Positions 37,740 to 46,815 are shown, numbered from the stretch's first letter. The stretch is 64,000 bases of DNA from Anaerotignum faecicola (GCF_003865035.1 NZ_BHVZ01000014.1:310001-374000), one strand, 5' to 3'. Numbers and translations are program-made. The notes: a model not told the origin generated them from the sequence alone.

Positions 37740-38213
37740 ATGCAAGAACAGATGTTCTGCGCAAGGAAGAATGTAAGTTCTTATTACGGAGAGGGGGAGA
37801 AGGATATCTGGAAGGCGTATGTGAGAAGGGGAATGAACAGCGAGAAGGGACAGATGAAGCTTCGGCTACTGGATTGGGGCTGCACGGTGGAGCGATGCAG
37901 GCGATTGCAGGAGGAGCTGCGGCGGCTGGAGGAGCCGGAGGGGACAGAGAATACTTTCTTGCAAGAGGAATTTAAAGCGGAGCGGGCGCGGCTGGAAGGA
38001 AGGCTTGCGGAAATCTGGAGAGAGAAAAAGCGGATGGATGCACTGCTTGCAGGACTGGAGGAGAACGAGCAGGAATACATCCGACTGCGGTTTGAGAAGG
38101 GATACGGAATTGATTACATCGGCAGGAGGCTGTATATCAGCAGGGCAACGGTGTTTCGGATGCAGGACAGGATTCTGGAAAAGCTGCGGCAAGCGGAGAT
38201 TGAGACTCCGTGA
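37740..38213 (+). CDS. Phage-type transcription regulator with sigma-70 region 4-like HTH
   Basis: Up to 157 residues. The middle is a coiled coil (residues ~50-105, rich in Glu/Arg), and the C-terminal ~50 residues carry a region-4-like HTH: QEYIRLRFEKGYGIDYIGRRL, then YISRATVFRMQDRILEKL. Such ArpU/RinA or DUF1492-like proteins activate late phage genes. The start is uncertain: ATG 37740 lies almost on the -10 of the promoter at 37733-37738, so translation more likely begins at GTG 37821 (GGAAGG upstream) or ATG 37833. The stop overlaps a GTG of the next frame. Confidence 0.7.
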   Translation: MQEQMFCARKNVSSYYGEGEKDIWKAYVRRGMNSEKGQMKLRLLDWGCTVERCRRLQEELRRLEEPEGTENTFLQEEFKAERARLEGRLAEIWREKKRMDALLAGLEENEQEYIRLRFEKGYGIDYIGRRLYISRATVFRMQDRILEKLRQAEIETP

Positions 38214-38266
38214 GACTAAGGGGAGGGTATATTGAAGGAGCAGCGGAGAAAGGAGGCGATGCAAAT

Positions 38267-38683
38267 GTGGAAAAGAGACAGGGGTTAAGCGAAAAGCAGG
38301 AGGAATTTTGCAGACTGCTGGCAGAAGGCAAGACAACAGGCGAAGCAGAGCGGCTGATTGGGTTTTCCAAGGGATATGGCTGGAGGCTGATGCGGAAGGA
38401 GCATATCCGAAGGGCAATTAAGGTGAGAAAGAACCCAAGTGCGGCAGATGCGGAGGAAACGCAGAAGGGCGTACAGCAGACGGAACAGCCGAGAAAAAGA
38501 GAAACGGCGAAGAAGGCCGAGATTCTCAGCTTTCTGACGGAGGTGATGCGAGACGAGGAGGAGGCTGACCTCAAGACAAGGATGAAGGCGGCGGAGCTTC
38601 TGGGAAAGAGAGAAAGCCTTTTTGAGAAGAAAACGCCGACGGAAAAGGAAAGCCGCGTAATCATCGTGGATGACCTGCCATGA
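38267..38683 (+). CDS. Phage terminase small subunit
   Basis: About 139 residues from GTG 38267, which has AAAGGAGG ten bases upstream; the frame extends back to a GTG at 38210 overlapping the previous stop. The N-terminus LSEKQEEFCRLLAEGKTTGEAERLIGFSKGYGWRLMRKEHIRRAI is the usual DNA-binding domain of PBSX XtmA-type small terminases, here spread over residues ~6-50. A charged linker and C-terminal oligomerisation region follow. It overlaps the large subunit gene by ATGA. Confidence 0.85.
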   Translation: MEKRQGLSEKQEEFCRLLAEGKTTGEAERLIGFSKGYGWRLMRKEHIRRAIKVRKNPSAADAEETQKGVQQTEQPRKRETAKKAEILSFLTEVMRDEEEADLKTRMKAAELLGKRESLFEKKTPTEKESRVIIVDDLP

Positions 38684-39918
38684 AGGAGATACGATTAAGC
38701 GAATGGATCGGGGAGGGGTTTTATGACATCCACAGAGACATTCGGGAGGGCAAGCACACGCATTACTGGCTGAAGGGCGGCAGAGGAAGCGGCAAATCCT
38801 CATTCCTTTCACTGGAAATTTTACTGGGGCTGATTGCAGACAGGGACGCAAACGCAGTGGTGCTGCGAAAGGTGGCGGCGAATTTGCGGGACAGCGTATT
38901 CGAGCAGATGAACTGGGCCATTCATGCTTTGGGTGTGGAGGAGGAATGGGAGAAAAAAATCAGCCCGATGGAGCTGATCCGAAAGGGGACGGGGCAGAAA
39001 ATCCTCTTTCGGGGGTGCGATGACCCGAAAAAGCTGAAATCCATCAAATTTCAGAGAGGGTACGCGAAATTCATCTGGTATGAAGAAGCGGACGAATTCG
39101 GCGGCATGGCGGAATTGCGAAGCCTGAACCAGAGCCTGCTGCGCGGCGGTGAGAAGCTCTGTGTTTTTTACAGCTACAACCCACCGAAGCAGGGACGCAG
39201 CTGGATAAATCTTGAGACGGCAGAGGAACGGGCAGACAGGCTGATTCATCACAGCACATATTTACAGATGAAGGAGGAATGGCTCGGAAAGCAATTTCTG
39301 GCGGAGGCGGAATATATACGGAAGCGGCACCCCGAAATCTACCGACATGAATATTTAGGAGAGGTGACGGGGAGCGGCGGCGAGGTATTCCGCAACCTGA
39401 TGCTCAGAGAGATTACGGATGCGGAGATTGCCGCGTTTGACCGCCTGCGGCGCGGACTGGACTGGGGGTACGCAGTAGACCCGCTGCACTACACGGTGAA
39501 CCACTACGACAGGACGAGACGGCGGCTGTATATTTTCTACGAGCTGCGGGCGCAGGGGATGAGCAACCGCAGACTGGCAGAGGAAATCAACCGAGAGAAC
39601 CCGAAGCATCGGGAGGTGATTTGCGACAGCGCGGAGCCGAAATCTATTGCGGAGATGCGCGAATACGGCGTGGCGGCGATTGGGGCAAGGAAGGGCCCCG
39701 ATAGCGTTTATTACGGTATCAAGTGGATGCAGGACTTAGAGGAAATCATCATTGACCCGAAAAGATGCCCTGAGACGGCGAGAGAATTCAGCAGCTATGA
39801 ATACGAAAGCGACGGGAGGGGCGGCTGGCGTGCGGCTTTTCCCGACAGGGACAACCATGCGATTGACGCGGTGCGCTACAGCAGAGAGGAGGACATGCGG
39901 CATATTCGTGTGCGATAA
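38680..39918 (+). CDS. Phage terminase large subunit (PBSX XtmB type)
   Basis: A 412-residue packaging motor. The ATPase domain has Walker A GGRGSGKSS near residue 30, the adenine motif region VVLRKVAANLRDSVFEQM, Walker B-like KFIWYEEADEF near 130, and coupling motif FYSYNPP. The nuclease domain has GLDWGYAVDP (first Asp), VICDSAEPKSIAEM and a final DNHAIDAVRYS (metal-binding Asp). All catalytic residues appear intact, so the motor should be able to package DNA. Confidence 0.93.
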   Translation: MKEIRLSEWIGEGFYDIHRDIREGKHTHYWLKGGRGSGKSSFLSLEILLGLIADRDANAVVLRKVAANLRDSVFEQMNWAIHALGVEEEWEKKISPMELIRKGTGQKILFRGCDDPKKLKSIKFQRGYAKFIWYEEADEFGGMAELRSLNQSLLRGGEKLCVFYSYNPPKQGRSWINLETAEERADRLIHHSTYLQMKEEWLGKQFLAEAEYIRKRHPEIYRHEYLGEVTGSGGEVFRNLMLREITDAEIAAFDRLRRGLDWGYAVDPLHYTVNHYDRTRRRLYIFYELRAQGMSNRRLAEEINRENPKHREVICDSAEPKSIAEMREYGVAAIGARKGPDSVYYGIKWMQDLEEIIIDPKRCPETAREFSSYEYESDGRGGWRAAFPDRDNHAIDAVRYSREEDMRHIRVR

Positions 39919-39935
39919 GAAAGGAGAAGGGAAGT

Positions 39936-41396
39936 TTGTTTATCACAGAGATGGAGCTGCTGCAGGCAAGACTGGCGGCAGGGAAAAGGTTGAATGACAG
40001 CCATATTCTGAAGGAGATTTTGCAGGAAGACAGAAGCAGCGAGAAGAAAAGGCGGATGGCAGAGGGGGAGCGGTATTACCGCGGCGAGCATGACAGCCTA
40101 CAGAAGGACTTCCGCAGAAGCCCGATTTCCGAGACAACGGAAAACGGGGAGGAGGAAATGCGGATGTTTTTTAACCCGAACAGAAGCAACCACCATTGCG
40201 TACACCCGTTTCATCACACACTGGTGGCGCAGAAAACGGCGTACCTCGTGGGGAGAGAGCCGACCATCAGCGTAAGAAACGGAGACAGGGCATTTGAGGA
40301 AATGCTGACGGAGCTGGCGGATGAGCACTTTAACGGGGTGCTGCAAAGCTGGCTGACAGGGGCGGCGAACAAGGGGGTGGAATACCTGCACGTTTATTAT
40401 GACGGAGAGGGGAATTTTCGCTACTGCATTGTGCCGGCGGAGGAAATCATTGCAATTTACGATGAGGAATATCAGCAGGAACTGCGCGAGGTGATTCGTT
40501 ATTATGACATCAAGGTTCTGGACGAGGGCAGAGAGAAAACAAAGCGGCGCGTGGAATGGTGGACGGCAGAGGACGTGACCTATTTTACGGAGAACGGCGA
40601 CGGAGAATTTTTGCAGGAGAAAAGCTGCGGACACTGGGCGGTGACGGCGCTTCTGGACGGAGAGGAAGCAGAAACAGAACAGCATGGCTGGGGGCGCGTG
40701 CCTTTTATTCCGCTCAGGAACAATGAGAAGGAGCTGACGGATTTGCAGCTGGTGAAGGGGCTGATTGATGCGTATGACCTTGTGAGCAGCGAGGGGACGA
40801 ACAATCTGCTGGATCTGGTGGATCTGTACTGGGTGATTCAGGGCTACGGCGGCGAAACGGCAAGCGCGGTGGCGAAAAAGCTGCAAATCAACAAGGCGGT
40901 GCAGATTAGCGACAGCAGCGGCAACGTGGAGGCAAGGCAGGTGCAGCTGCCGGTAGAGGGCAGACTGGACTGGATGCAGATGCTCCGCAAGGATATTTTC
41001 CACTTCGGGATGGGGGTGGATACGGACAGCGACGATTGGGGCAAGGCGGCAAGCGGCGTTGCACTGAAATTCCAATATGCGATGTTTTACCTGAAAATCA
41101 ACGGGATTGTGCCGGAAATCAAGCGGGCGGTGAAGGAATTCTTCCGCTTTGCGACAGAGGATCGGAACAGGGAAAACGGGACGGATTGGGATTGGAGAAA
41201 AATTCAGATTACGCTGAACACCAACGGGATTACCGATGACATGGAGACGATGCAGATTATTGCGGCAAGCAAGGGGATGGTGAGCGAAAAGACGCTTCTG
41301 GGGAAGCATCCCTTTGTGGAGGACGTAAACAGTGAGATGGAGCAGCTGGAGAGAGAAAGAAGGGAGAAGGACAATGAAATTGACACAGATGATTGA
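39936..41396 (+). CDS. Phage portal protein (SPP1 Gp6-like)
   Basis: A 486-residue portal from TTG 39936 (AGGAG nine bases upstream; ATG 39951 is an alternative). It shows RMAEGERYYRGEHD, AYLVGREPTISV and VASSEGTNNLLD-like (LVSSEGTNNLLDLVDLY) segments typical of SPP1/A118 portals, and the stem region with SGVALKFQYAMFYLK. The ring forms the unique capsid vertex through which DNA enters. Its last 23 bases overlap the scaffold gene. Confidence 0.92.
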   Translation: MFITEMELLQARLAAGKRLNDSHILKEILQEDRSSEKKRRMAEGERYYRGEHDSLQKDFRRSPISETTENGEEEMRMFFNPNRSNHHCVHPFHHTLVAQKTAYLVGREPTISVRNGDRAFEEMLTELADEHFNGVLQSWLTGAANKGVEYLHVYYDGEGNFRYCIVPAEEIIAIYDEEYQQELREVIRYYDIKVLDEGREKTKRRVEWWTAEDVTYFTENGDGEFLQEKSCGHWAVTALLDGEEAETEQHGWGRVPFIPLRNNEKELTDLQLVKGLIDAYDLVSSEGTNNLLDLVDLYWVIQGYGGETASAVAKKLQINKAVQISDSSGNVEARQVQLPVEGRLDWMQMLRKDIFHFGMGVDTDSDDWGKAASGVALKFQYAMFYLKINGIVPEIKRAVKEFFRFATEDRNRENGTDWDWRKIQITLNTNGITDDMETMQIIAASKGMVSEKTLLGKHPFVEDVNSEMEQLERERREKDNEIDTDD

Positions 41397-41796
41397 GAAA
41401 TTTGCCAAGCAGGGGATGCTGAACGGCGTGGCAAGGGCAGAACTGCTGCAGGCGGCAGAGGAAACAGAGCAGGAAATGGCGGAATTGCAGGAGGAGCTGA
41501 GCGGCAAGGACGGCGAACTGGCGGAAAACAGAAAAACGGCGGCAGTGGAAAGAGCCATTCTGGAGGGCGGTGGCAAAAACGTGAAGGCGATTTTGGCACT
41601 GCTGGATCTGGAGGAAATCAGCTATGACGCGAAGGAAGGGCTGAAAGGGCTGGATCTGGAGGAAGTGAAGGCGGAAGCACCCTATCTGTTCTATGAAAAA
41701 ACAGAGAAGAAAAAGGGGACAGGCGTGCCCATGACCAGACAGAAAAGGAAAGAGGACGAAATCAGAGCGGCATTCCGCAGAGGCTTAGGCAGATAA
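41374..41796 (+). CDS. Phage scaffolding protein (Gp20-like)
   Basis: A 140-residue protein from ATG 41374 (GGGAGAAGG upstream) inside the portal gene's end. The N-terminal half is a predicted coiled coil (AEETEQEMAELQEELSGKDGELAENRK) followed by RAILEGGGKNVKAILALLDLE and a basic C-terminus, the pattern of the phage minor structural GP20 scaffolds. It sits in the canonical place between portal and capsid. No separate head-morphogenesis (SPP1 gp7-like) gene or prohead protease is present. Confidence 0.85.
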   Translation: MKLTQMIEKFAKQGMLNGVARAELLQAAEETEQEMAELQEELSGKDGELAENRKTAAVERAILEGGGKNVKAILALLDLEEISYDAKEGLKGLDLEEVKAEAPYLFYEKTEKKKGTGVPMTRQKRKEDEIRAAFRRGLGR

Positions 41797-41809
41797 GGAG
41801 GAAAGGAAT

Positions 41810-42721
41810 ATGAGTTTTAACAGTTTTGAATATGCAACCGTTTTTATGGAGGAGCTGGACAGCCAGCTGCTGGATCAGTCTACCACAGGCTGGATGGAGG
41901 AAAACGCAGGACAGGTGCAGTACAACGGGGGTGCTGAGGTGAAAATTCCCAAGATGCAGATGAGTGGTCTGGGGAATTATGACAGGGACGGCGGCTTCGC
42001 GAAGGGGGCTGTGACCGTGACCTACGAAACAAGAAGACTGACACAGGACAGAGGCAGAACCTTCCAGCTGGACGCGATGGACGTGGATGAAATGAACTTT
42101 GCGCCTACGGCAGGGGCGGTGATGCGGGAATTTCAGAATACAAAGGTGATTCCCGAAATTGATGCTTACCGCTACAGCAAAATTGCAGAGCTGGCGCAGG
42201 CGGCAGGCAAGGCGAGAGCATACACCGTGGAGGTGGAGACGATTTTTGAAAACCTGTTGCAGGACATGACTGCGGTGCGAGATACGGTCGGCGATGGGTG
42301 CGAAATGGTGATTGCGATGAGCGCGAAGGTGGCAGGCAAGCTTGATTTGGCGAAGGGCGGCAGCCATATTCTGGAAAGCGGCACATTCCGACAGGGGAGC
42401 GTGGAGCTGAAGGTAAAAGAGTTGGACGGTTGTCCCATTATTCGCGTACCTTCTGCGAGATTCCAGACAAAATACACATTTCTGGATGGCGTGGAAAAGG
42501 CAGAGGGCGGCTTTGCGGCGGCAGCGGATGCAAAGGGCATTAACTGGATTATCATGGTGAAGCAGGCACCTGTGGCAATTTCCAAGACAGACGTGACCAG
42601 AATTTTTGACCCCATGACCAACCAGAACGCAAACGCATGGAAAATTGACTACAGAAAATACCACGATCTCTGGATTGCGGACAACAGCATGGACGGCGTT
42701 TTTGTGAACGTGAGCGCATAA
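41810..42721 (+). CDS. Phage major capsid protein
   Basis: A 303-residue capsid protein from ATG 41810 (AAGGAGG). It follows the scaffold gene and has features of HK97-fold capsids of SPP1/PBSX relatives: EVKIPKMQMSGLGNYDRDGG near residue 45, GRTFQLDAMDVDEMNFAPTAGAVMREF near 85, and a C-terminal IAPVAISKTDVTRIFDP-like region (KQAPVAISKTDVTRIF). The frame is intact and of full length. Confidence 0.88.
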   Translation: MSFNSFEYATVFMEELDSQLLDQSTTGWMEENAGQVQYNGGAEVKIPKMQMSGLGNYDRDGGFAKGAVTVTYETRRLTQDRGRTFQLDAMDVDEMNFAPTAGAVMREFQNTKVIPEIDAYRYSKIAELAQAAGKARAYTVEVETIFENLLQDMTAVRDTVGDGCEMVIAMSAKVAGKLDLAKGGSHILESGTFRQGSVELKVKELDGCPIIRVPSARFQTKYTFLDGVEKAEGGFAAAADAKGINWIIMVKQAPVAISKTDVTRIFDPMTNQNANAWKIDYRKYHDLWIADNSMDGVFVNVSA

Positions 42722-42738
42722 GAAAGGATGTCGGACGG

Positions 42739-43038
42739 ATGAAGGAGAGGATTCCGGAGGAACTGCGGAGGCTAGGCAGAAAGGAGGAAGAAAATCTGCT
42801 TGCCTTTGCGGCGGAAAGAAGTGTTTCCATGATGCAGGCATATTGCAACCGAGAGGATTTGCCGAAGGAGCTTTGGAGCGTTGGCGTGGCACTGGCACAG
42901 CAGCTTCTGGACGCGGCAGATGTAAAGAGCATCAAGGAAGGGGACGTAAGCGTAACCTTTGCGGAGAGCAGAGCGGAAACGGAATTGTTAGCCGATTTTC
43001 GGACGGAGCTGGACAGATTTCGCAGAGCAGACTGGTAA
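42739..43038 (+). CDS. Head-tail connector protein
   Basis: A 99-residue protein directly after the capsid gene. It is mostly helical (RKEEENLLAFAAERSVSMMQAYCNREDLPKELWSVGVALAQQLLDA), matching the phage Gp6-like/YqbG head-tail connector pattern by position and composition. It probably forms the adaptor ring below the portal. Confidence 0.75.
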   Translation: MKERIPEELRRLGRKEEENLLAFAAERSVSMMQAYCNREDLPKELWSVGVALAQQLLDAADVKSIKEGDVSVTFAESRAETELLADFRTELDRFRRADW

Positions 43039-43064
43039 GAAATGAGAAAAGGGGGATGGTTCGC

Positions 43065-43427
43065 ATGAAACGAAGCTTTGAGAAGGCGAAAAAGGCGGTG
43101 GAGCGGCTGTTTTGGGACACCTGCTTTGTGGAGACCTTTTCGGAGGAAACGGCGGCGTGGGGCGAAAGCCTGCACGAGAAGGGGGAGGGAGAGACCTTCC
43201 CCTGCCGTCTGACGGAAAAGGCAGAGGTCTGCGGCACGGACGGGCTGCTGACACAGACAGAAAAGACGGTGATTCTGCTTTACCCTGCAGAGAAGGAGAT
43301 TGCGGCAGGGAGTGCGGTGCGGATTCGGCGGGAAAACGGCGCGGAGCGGCGCTACATTGCGGCAGGAGAGAGCCGTGTTTTTCTGACGCACAGGGCGGTT
43401 GGACTGAGAAGGGATGAAACGGTATGA
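43065..43427 (+). CDS. Phage head-completion or minor structural protein
   Basis: A 120-residue protein from ATG 43065 (GGGGGA nine bases upstream). Sequence contains EKAVERLFWDTC-like helix then beta-rich segments (EGETFPCRLTEKAEVC, TVILLYPAEKEIAAGSAVRI). Position between the connector and the tail terminator suggests a head-closure/stopper protein (YqbH/XkdH place). The family is not identified by motif. It overlaps the next gene by ATGA. Confidence 0.6.
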   Translation: MKRSFEKAKKAVERLFWDTCFVETFSEETAAWGESLHEKGEGETFPCRLTEKAEVCGTDGLLTQTEKTVILLYPAEKEIAAGSAVRIRRENGAERRYIAAGESRVFLTHRAVGLRRDETV

Positions 43428-43885
43428 CGGAGGAAATCAGACGAGCGGTGATACAGGCGATTGCGGCGCGGTTTCAGTTGCCCGTATATGGGCAGAGGGT
43501 GCCGCAGGGGGCGAAAAAGCCCTGCTTTACGGTGGAATTGAAGGAAACGGAGCAGAAGCGTCTGCTTGGCAGGAGAGCGGCGAGAAAAGCGGTCTTCGAG
43601 GTGACGTATTACTGCGGTGAGGAAAAAGCTGCGGCGGCGGAGCGTGCGGAAGCTTTGGACGGACTGTATGAGACTCTTTGCATCATCGGGAGAGAGGAAC
43701 GCTTTGCGGCAAGCGGTATGCAGGAGGAAAGGACAGAGACGGGCATCCGATTTACGGCGGAATATGAATATCATGTAATGCTGACGGAGGAGACGACGGA
43801 GAGGATGGAACGGCTGAAATATAACGGAAAGGAAGCGGTTGGCTATGAAGAAAAAGGCAACATTCAGCAGAGAGCAGCTGAGTAA
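43424..43885 (+). CDS. Phage tail terminator protein (DUF6838-like)
   Basis: A 153-residue protein, N-terminus MTEEIRRAVIQAIAARFQLPVYGQRVPQGAKKPCF, then FTVELKETEQKRLLGRRAARK and EVTYYCGEEKAAAAERAEAL. This arrangement is typical of the tail-terminator family of PBSX-like contractile tails. It would cap the tail tube and join it to the head connector. Confidence 0.75.
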   Translation: MTEEIRRAVIQAIAARFQLPVYGQRVPQGAKKPCFTVELKETEQKRLLGRRAARKAVFEVTYYCGEEKAAAAERAEALDGLYETLCIIGREERFAASGMQEERTETGIRFTAEYEYHVMLTEETTERMERLKYNGKEAVGYEEKGNIQQRAAE

Positions 43886-44009
43886 GAGCAAGACCTTCGG
43901 CTATGGGAAGGATCTGGTGCTGGCGGTACTGGAGGACAGGGACTATACGAAGGACGAGGCGGAGAAGGAGATTCAGGCATATCTGACAGGAGAAAGAGAG
44001 GGGATTTGA
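43845..44009 (+). CDS. Small conserved-type phage protein before the tail sheath
   Basis: A 54-residue frame, ATG 43845 to TGA 44009, starting inside the tail-terminator gene and stopping one base before the sheath ATG. The product (MKKKATFSREQLSKSKTFGY, GKDLVLAVLEDRDYTKDEAE, then a short acidic helix) is coding-like and fills an otherwise empty gap. Small proteins of this kind with 'FSKEQL..SKTF......LLxALL......YT..E' are known to precede the sheath gene in PBSX-like clusters, a recollection that should be verified. Confidence 0.75.
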   Translation: MKKKATFSREQLSKSKTFGYGKDLVLAVLEDRDYTKDEAEKEIQAYLTGEREGI

Positions 44010-44010
44010 T

Positions 44011-45303
44011 ATGGCATTAGGCGGCGGTACATTTATGACACAGAACAAGGTTCTGCCCGGAGCATACATCAATTTTGTTTCCAGACCAAGAGCCATGGGC
44101 AGTCTGGGTGAAAGAGGCGTGGTCTGCGTCGGGATGGAGCTGGACTGGGGCAGGGAAGGCATGACGGACATTGCGGCGGCAGAGGGCAGAACGAATTGCA
44201 GAGAGCTTTTCGGCTACACCTACCTGAGCGAGGAAATGAAGGATCTGCGTGAGCTGTTTGCGCACGCGAAGGAAGTGAAGCTTTACCGACTGAATGGCGG
44301 CGAGAAGGCGAGGATGACGCAGGACGGGCTGACAGTGACAGCGAAATATCCTGGGAAAAGAGGGAACGACATCTGCATCAAGATTGCGGAAAACGTGGAC
44401 GAAAGCGACTGCTGGGATGTGGAAACGTATTTGGATGCGGAGGTAGTAGATGCACAGACGGTGACAAGGATTGAGGATTTGCGGGAAAATGCGTTTGTGG
44501 AATTTGGCGGCACAGGCGGGCTGACCGCGGCGGCAGGCATTTACCTGACAGGCGGCATAACCGCGGCGGCAACGGGGAGCGCATATACGGCATTTCTGGA
44601 GGCGGCAGAGAAGGAGGACTTCAATGCACTGGCATACAACGGCGCGGACGAGAAAACAAAAAAGCTGTTTGTGAATTTTACGAAGCGAATGCGCGAGGAG
44701 GAAGGCGTAAAATTTGTGACGGTGCTGCATGATTACCCTGCGGCAGACCACGAGGGCGTGATTTCCGTCGGAACGGCGGCAGAGCTGGTTTACTGGACGG
44801 CAGGGGCAAGCGCAGGCGCAGAGGTGAACGAAAGCCTGACGAATACAGCCTATGACGGAGAATACGAGGTGGACGCAAAGCTGAAAAAGAGCGACTACAT
44901 CAAGGGCATCCGGAAGGGACAGCTCCTGTTTTATGAGGAGGACGGCACACTGCGCGTACTGCGCGACATCAACAGCTTTACCTCCTTTGCGGCGGCGAAG
45001 AACAGCGATTTTTCGAGCAACAGGGTGGTGCGCGTGTTGGACAGTATTGCAAATGATGTGGCGAATATTTTCAGCAAATATTACCTTGGGAAGCAGAGCA
45101 ACAATGCAAACGGCAGAAATCTGCTGAAGGCGGAGATTCTGGCGTACCATGAGGAGCTGATGAAGCTGGAGGCAATCGAAGGCTTTACGGCGGATGACAT
45201 TACGGTGGAAAAGGGCACAGAGAAGCAGGATGTTGTGGTATATGAGGCAATTCAGCCTGTGGATGCGATGGAAAAGCTGTATATGAAGGTTGAGGTTGCA
45301 TAA
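44011..45303 (+). CDS. Phage tail sheath protein (XkdK-like)
   Basis: A 430-residue contractile sheath subunit. The N-terminus GGGTFMTQNKVLPGAYINFVS is the hallmark of XkdK-type sheaths, and the protein has the full family length, ending in VYEAIQPVDAMEKLYMKVEV. A contractile tail is therefore encoded. It follows the 54-residue gene by one base. Confidence 0.93.
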   Translation: MALGGGTFMTQNKVLPGAYINFVSRPRAMGSLGERGVVCVGMELDWGREGMTDIAAAEGRTNCRELFGYTYLSEEMKDLRELFAHAKEVKLYRLNGGEKARMTQDGLTVTAKYPGKRGNDICIKIAENVDESDCWDVETYLDAEVVDAQTVTRIEDLRENAFVEFGGTGGLTAAAGIYLTGGITAAATGSAYTAFLEAAEKEDFNALAYNGADEKTKKLFVNFTKRMREEEGVKFVTVLHDYPAADHEGVISVGTAAELVYWTAGASAGAEVNESLTNTAYDGEYEVDAKLKKSDYIKGIRKGQLLFYEEDGTLRVLRDINSFTSFAAAKNSDFSSNRVVRVLDSIANDVANIFSKYYLGKQSNNANGRNLLKAEILAYHEELMKLEAIEGFTADDITVEKGTEKQDVVVYEAIQPVDAMEKLYMKVEVA

Positions 45304-45315
45304 GGAGGTATGAGA

Positions 45316-45771
45316 ATGGGCTATTTGAGAGCGAAGGACACAGTGAACGGTGCATTGGGAACCTGCTTTGCCATCATTGACGGCAAGCGGCACGAGCTAA
45401 TGCAGGTGAAGAACATTCAGGCGAAGGTGAAGAAAACCAGAATGACGATTCCTATTCTGGGGATGACCGCAAAGCAGCAGAAAAGCGGCGGCTGGGAAGG
45501 CACAGGGACGATGACGGTATATTATGTGAGCAGTTTGTTTCGCAGGGTGATGGCGGATTATATGAAAAACGGCGTGGACACCTATTTTGAACTGCTGCTG
45601 ACAAATGAGGACCCGACAGGGGATGCCGGCAGACAGACGGTGCTTCTGAAGGATGTGAATATTGAGGAAATGCTGATTGGCAAGATTGACGTGGAGGAAG
45701 CGGCAATGGAGGAGGAAATGAAGTTTACCTTTGGCGGCGTGGAGCTTCTGGACAAATTCAATCAGATGTAA
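45316..45771 (+). CDS. Phage tail tube protein (XkdM-like)
   Basis: A 151-residue inner-tube protein; ATG 45316 is preferred because GGAGGT lies 7 bases upstream, while ATG 45310 abuts it. It contains DTVNGALGTCFAIIDGKRHELMQVKNIQAKV and KKTRMTIPILGMTAKQQKSGGW, typical of XkdM. Six-subunit rings stack inside the sheath. Confidence 0.92.
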   Translation: MGYLRAKDTVNGALGTCFAIIDGKRHELMQVKNIQAKVKKTRMTIPILGMTAKQQKSGGWEGTGTMTVYYVSSLFRRVMADYMKNGVDTYFELLLTNEDPTGDAGRQTVLLKDVNIEEMLIGKIDVEEAAMEEEMKFTFGGVELLDKFNQM

Positions 45772-45799
45772 GAAATTTTGAAGAACGGGAGGGGCTATT

Positions 45800-46165
45800 T
45801 TGGGACAGGAATGCTTTTACAGAGAGAACAGGCAGGACAGAGCGGAGGAGGAAATTCTTCTGACAGAGCGATTGGCTGAAGGCTGCGGTGAAACGCACTG
45901 GCGGATTCGCCCGATGACACAGAGGGAGAATGAGGAAATCTGGAAGCGGTGCGGCGAGGACGAAGGGCGGTATCAGGAAATGATTCTGGCGGAGAGCGTT
46001 GTGTTCCCTGATTTGAAGGATGCGGCATTGCAGAACAGCTACGGCGTGATTGGGGCGGAGCGGCTGTTGGCAAGACTGCTGCTGGCGGGGGAATATGACT
46101 GCCTGCGGCGAGAGGTGGAGCGCATCAACGGAGGGGAGGATGACGGATGTACCGATTATATTTAA
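45800..46165 (+). CDS. XkdN-like tail assembly chaperone, copy 1
   Basis: A 121-residue protein from TTG 45800 behind GGGAGGGGC. The C-terminal half (ESVVFPDLKDAALQNSYG, then ARLLLAGEYDCLRREVERING) matches the XkdN chaperone family and is paralogous to the protein at 47796-48161. In PBSX the tape-measure gene would follow directly; here the next gene is the XkdP-like LysM gene and overlaps by 19 bases. No slippery sequence is seen at this gene's end. Confidence 0.8.
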   Translation: MGQECFYRENRQDRAEEEILLTERLAEGCGETHWRIRPMTQRENEEIWKRCGEDEGRYQEMILAESVVFPDLKDAALQNSYGVIGAERLLARLLLAGEYDCLRREVERINGGEDDGCTDYI

Positions 46166-46794
46166 AGCAGAACGGGGAGCAGCTTCTGCTGCCTGTGACA
46201 CCTGCGGAGATTGAGACGAGGACGGGAAACCAGAATAAGACAGCGTATATTCTGGATTTCGGGGAGATGAATCTGGCGAAAAAGCCGGGACTTACGGAAA
46301 TCCGCTTTACGGCACTGCTGCCGGGACGGGCATACAGCTTTGTGCAGACGGAGGGCGGCTTTCGGGAACCGGAATATTTTCTGAATCGTTTTAAGGAATA
46401 CAAGGCTTCGGCAAAGCCCGTACAGATGATTTTATTTCGCAGGCTGGCAGATGGCAAGCAGAAATTCTGCGGCAATACGGAGGTGCTGCTGGAGGAATAC
46501 ACGGTGACGGAAAAGGGCGGCGAACAGGGGGACTTCTGGGTGGAATTTTTCTGGAAGGAATGGAGAGCGGCAAAAAGTATTCGTTACAGTATTCAGGGGA
46601 ACAGCATGATGGCACAGGGACAGGCAAGGCAGGCAAAGCAGCCTGCCGCCGGCTATACGGTGCAGAGGGGCGACAGCCTTTGGAGCATTGCGAAAAAGCA
46701 GCTTGGAGATGGGACGAAATACAAGGAGATTGCACGGAAGAACGGAATTGCGAACCCGAATCGCATCTATCCGGGGCAGGTGCTGAAGCTGTAA
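46147..46794 (+). CDS. LysM-domain baseplate/tail protein (XkdP-like)
   Basis: A 215-residue protein. An N-terminal ~145-residue domain (LPVTPAEIETRTGNQNKTAYILDFGEMNLAKKPGL) is the part shared by XkdP-type proteins, and a C-terminal LysM domain (AGYTVQRGDSLWSIAKKQLGDGTKY) binds peptidoglycan. In contractile phages it sits at the tube tip/baseplate hub. ATG 46147 has GGGGAGGA six bases upstream. Confidence 0.88.
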   Translation: MYRLYLKQNGEQLLLPVTPAEIETRTGNQNKTAYILDFGEMNLAKKPGLTEIRFTALLPGRAYSFVQTEGGFREPEYFLNRFKEYKASAKPVQMILFRRLADGKQKFCGNTEVLLEEYTVTEKGGEQGDFWVEFFWKEWRAAKSIRYSIQGNSMMAQGQARQAKQPAAGYTVQRGDSLWSIAKKQLGDGTKYKEIARKNGIANPNRIYPGQVLKL

Positions 46795-46815
46795 AAAAGA
46801 AAGGGGAAAACGGGG

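Noticed and set aside
37740..37752. ATG 37740 as the start of the phage regulator
   Set aside because: It lies practically on the -10 element of the adjacent promoter, so a start at 37821 or 37833 is more likely; the long frame is kept in the annotation only as an upper bound.
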